Assembly: GCF_007860075.1 (NCBI RefSeq)
Contig: NZ_SJPP01000001.1
Location: forward strand, 1,324,501-1,388,500
Origin: Symmachiella macrocystis
GTDB taxonomy: Bacteria; Planctomycetota; Planctomycetia; Planctomycetales; Planctomycetaceae
Length of the DNA stretch: 64,000 bases
Direction: 5' to 3'
Every line of letters begins with the position of its first letter. Within the stretch, counting starts at the first letter, position 1. Below the pieces are notes generated by a model, which was not told where the DNA came from, did no database searches, and saw only the letters and a list, made by a program, of their open reading frames with translations. Positions 62,898-64,000 of the stretch are shown one piece after another. Both the position numbers and the translations under genes were made by a program.

Positions 62898-63386
62898 ATG
62901 CGTGTTTCTGGGGGATGTCCGAGTTGTCAACAAGCGGTCCGGGCCGAGATTTCTTCGGCGGCGGATCGGTTGCACTGTGAGGCTTGCGATTGGTCGCGGC
63001 CGGTCATTTCAGATGACATTGTCAATAACCGCCCGCGGCGGTGTCTGATGTGCGGTTGCGATGACCTTTGGCGGCAAAAGGACTTTCCACAAAAAATCGG
63101 TGTCGCCATGGTGGGGGTTGGCATCCTCATCAGCACGATCGCCTATTACAACTATTGGATCAAAACGGCTATTGCCGTGTTGGTCGTTTTTGCATTGGTC
63201 GATATGCTGTTGTTTTGGTTCATGGCCGACGTGTTGGTTTGTTACCGTTGCGGAGCGGCCCATCGTCGGACAAATCTGCAGAACGAACCGCATCCGACGT
63301 TTGACCTGGAAGTGGCCGAACGTTATCGACAGCAGGCGATCCGTCTGGCCGAATCGCAAGAGCAGTCGGAAAAACACGAGATGTGA
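62898..63386 (+). CDS. Hypothetical zinc-ribbon membrane protein
   Basis: 162 aa. Three CxxC/CxC pairs: CPSC near residue 7, CEAC near 28, RCLMCGC near 49, and CYRCGAAH near 113, so at least two zinc ribbons can form. Two membrane segments follow the second pair (GVAMVGVGILISTIAYY and IAVLVVFALVDMLLFWFM), then the third ribbon and a charged helix (EVAERYRQQAIRLAESQEQS). It resembles small zinc-ribbon proteins of unknown role common in planctomycetes. ATG 62898. Confidence 0.65.
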   Translation: MRVSGGCPSCQQAVRAEISSAADRLHCEACDWSRPVISDDIVNNRPRRCLMCGCDDLWRQKDFPQKIGVAMVGVGILISTIAYYNYWIKTAIAVLVVFALVDMLLFWFMADVLVCYRCGAAHRRTNLQNEPHPTFDLEVAERYRQQAIRLAESQEQSEKHEM

Positions 63387-63646
63387 GCGACGGCTATTCC
63401 TCGTTCTCATCGCGATCCACTCGGGGACTCGTTTTGTAGGGATCTTAACGATTGGGGAATCGGCCGGTCGCTACATTCGCTGTGACCGCTAACAACGCAG
63501 CTCCTCCCCAGCCTCCCGGCGGTGCCGCGCACTTGATTGTCCCGACTGGTTCTCGACAATGAATGTTGGCCGATGACTGGGCCGCCGCACGACCCATTTC
63601 CACCACCCCTTTCCGTCAATAAACGCAGGCAGCAACGGTTTCACGC

Positions 63647-64000
63647 GTGGATGAATTACGGACGCGAATTTCCGAAGACCTAAGCGGGGTCCTCAAAGGA
63701 GAAATCCGATGTGACTCGTTGACGGTCGCGATGTATTCCGACGACGCGAGCTTATATCAAATCCCGCCCGCCGGTGTCGCCTATCCCCGTGATCAGGAAG
63801 ACGTGGTCACGTTGGCGAAATACTCGGCGTCAACCGACACTCCCTTGGTGGCTCGCGGGGCGGGTACCGGCTTGGCGGGGGAATCGCTAGGACGTGGAAT
63901 CGTCGTCGACTTCTCCAGACACATGCGTCATATCGAGATCATCGACGACGAATCGGTCCGCGTGCAGCCGGGCGTGGTCTGTTCGATGTTGAATCGCGAA
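63647..64000 (+). CDS. FAD-binding oxidase of the GlcD type, cut by window end
   Basis: Only the first 118 residues are visible. The sequence ASLYQIPPAGVAYPRDQEDV, ARGAGTGLAGESLGRGIVVD and VRVQPGVVCSMLNRE is the N-terminal FAD-binding-4 (VAO-type) domain of glycolate/lactate oxidases such as GlcD. A stop codon lies at 63620-63622 in frame, so the start is GTG 63647 or a later ATG. Many planctomycete members are long fusions that add an iron-sulfur (GlcF-like) part; whether this one does lies beyond the window. Confidence 0.85.
   Translation, partial: MDELRTRISEDLSGVLKGEIRCDSLTVAMYSDDASLYQIPPAGVAYPRDQEDVVTLAKYSASTDTPLVARGAGTGLAGESLGRGIVVDFSRHMRHIEIIDDESVRVQPGVVCSMLNRE

Overview
The window reads as chromosomal DNA of a planctomycete. 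No marker gene proves this. It is inferred from two secreted type I sulfatases, Gfo/Idh/MocA, amidohydrolase and sialidase-like catabolic genes, LRR and TPR surface proteins, an lpxB (Gram-negative lipid A), a murD far from any dcw cluster, and loosely packed genes on both strands with few long operons. Both ends cut genes: a 3' part of trpE on the left and a 5' part of a GlcD-type FAD oxidase on the right. I saw no tRNA, rRNA, CRISPR array or intact insertion sequence.

Layout. 1-9 kb: trpE, a sulfatase, an LRR/TPR lipoprotein, a Gfo/Idh/MocA oxidoreductase, lpxB and an exported LRR protein. 9-14 kb: a MauE-thioredoxin fusion, a YoaK-like membrane protein, then a more AT-rich accessory patch (DUF4238 protein, a small helical protein, a TIGYGD ion channel, a 3-TM protein) bracketed by copies of a palindromic repeat. 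14-27 kb: DegT/DnrJ aminotransferase, MpaB-like oxygenase, beta-propeller-like protein, an enolase-superfamily enzyme with a sodium:solute symporter, murD, a beta-helix protein and purH. 27-36 kb: transaldolase, thioredoxin-like protein, a ketosynthase-fold protein lacking its active-site residues, mutM, an AtuA / AtuA-like / phospholipase D-like operon, and a CbpA-type DnaJ. 36-46 kb: ABC permease and ATPase, rnpA and yidD, an NfeD-type membrane protease with two ClpP-like domains, a transglutaminase and a sulfotransferase. 46-64 kb: a giant TPR protein, a glutamate-synthase-like FMN enzyme, an APC permease, a second sulfatase behind a small ribbon-helix-helix-like gene, a D-aminoacylase-like enzyme, a Tat-exported amidohydrolase, an acyl-carrier-protein/SUMF1 fusion, a sialidase-like protein, a 41-residue membrane peptide, and membrane or zinc-ribbon proteins.

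How the genes work together. Clear short operons are AtuA / AtuA-like / PLD (ATGA overlap, then an 8-nt gap), the 182-aa membrane protein with the APC permease (TAATG overlap), the RHH-like gene with its sulfatase, and probably the symporter with the enolase-like enzyme and NfeD with the transglutaminase. The sulfatases, sialidase-like protein, amidohydrolases, symporter and sugar-type oxidoreductases together suggest scavenging of sulfated or acidic glycans and amino sugars. The most unusual items are the ACP-SUMF1 fusion, which lacks one of the two FGE copper cysteines; the ketosynthase with Cys to Asp and His to Asn changes; and the repeat-bracketed accessory patch. Several families of dispersed palindromic repeats sit at gene ends.
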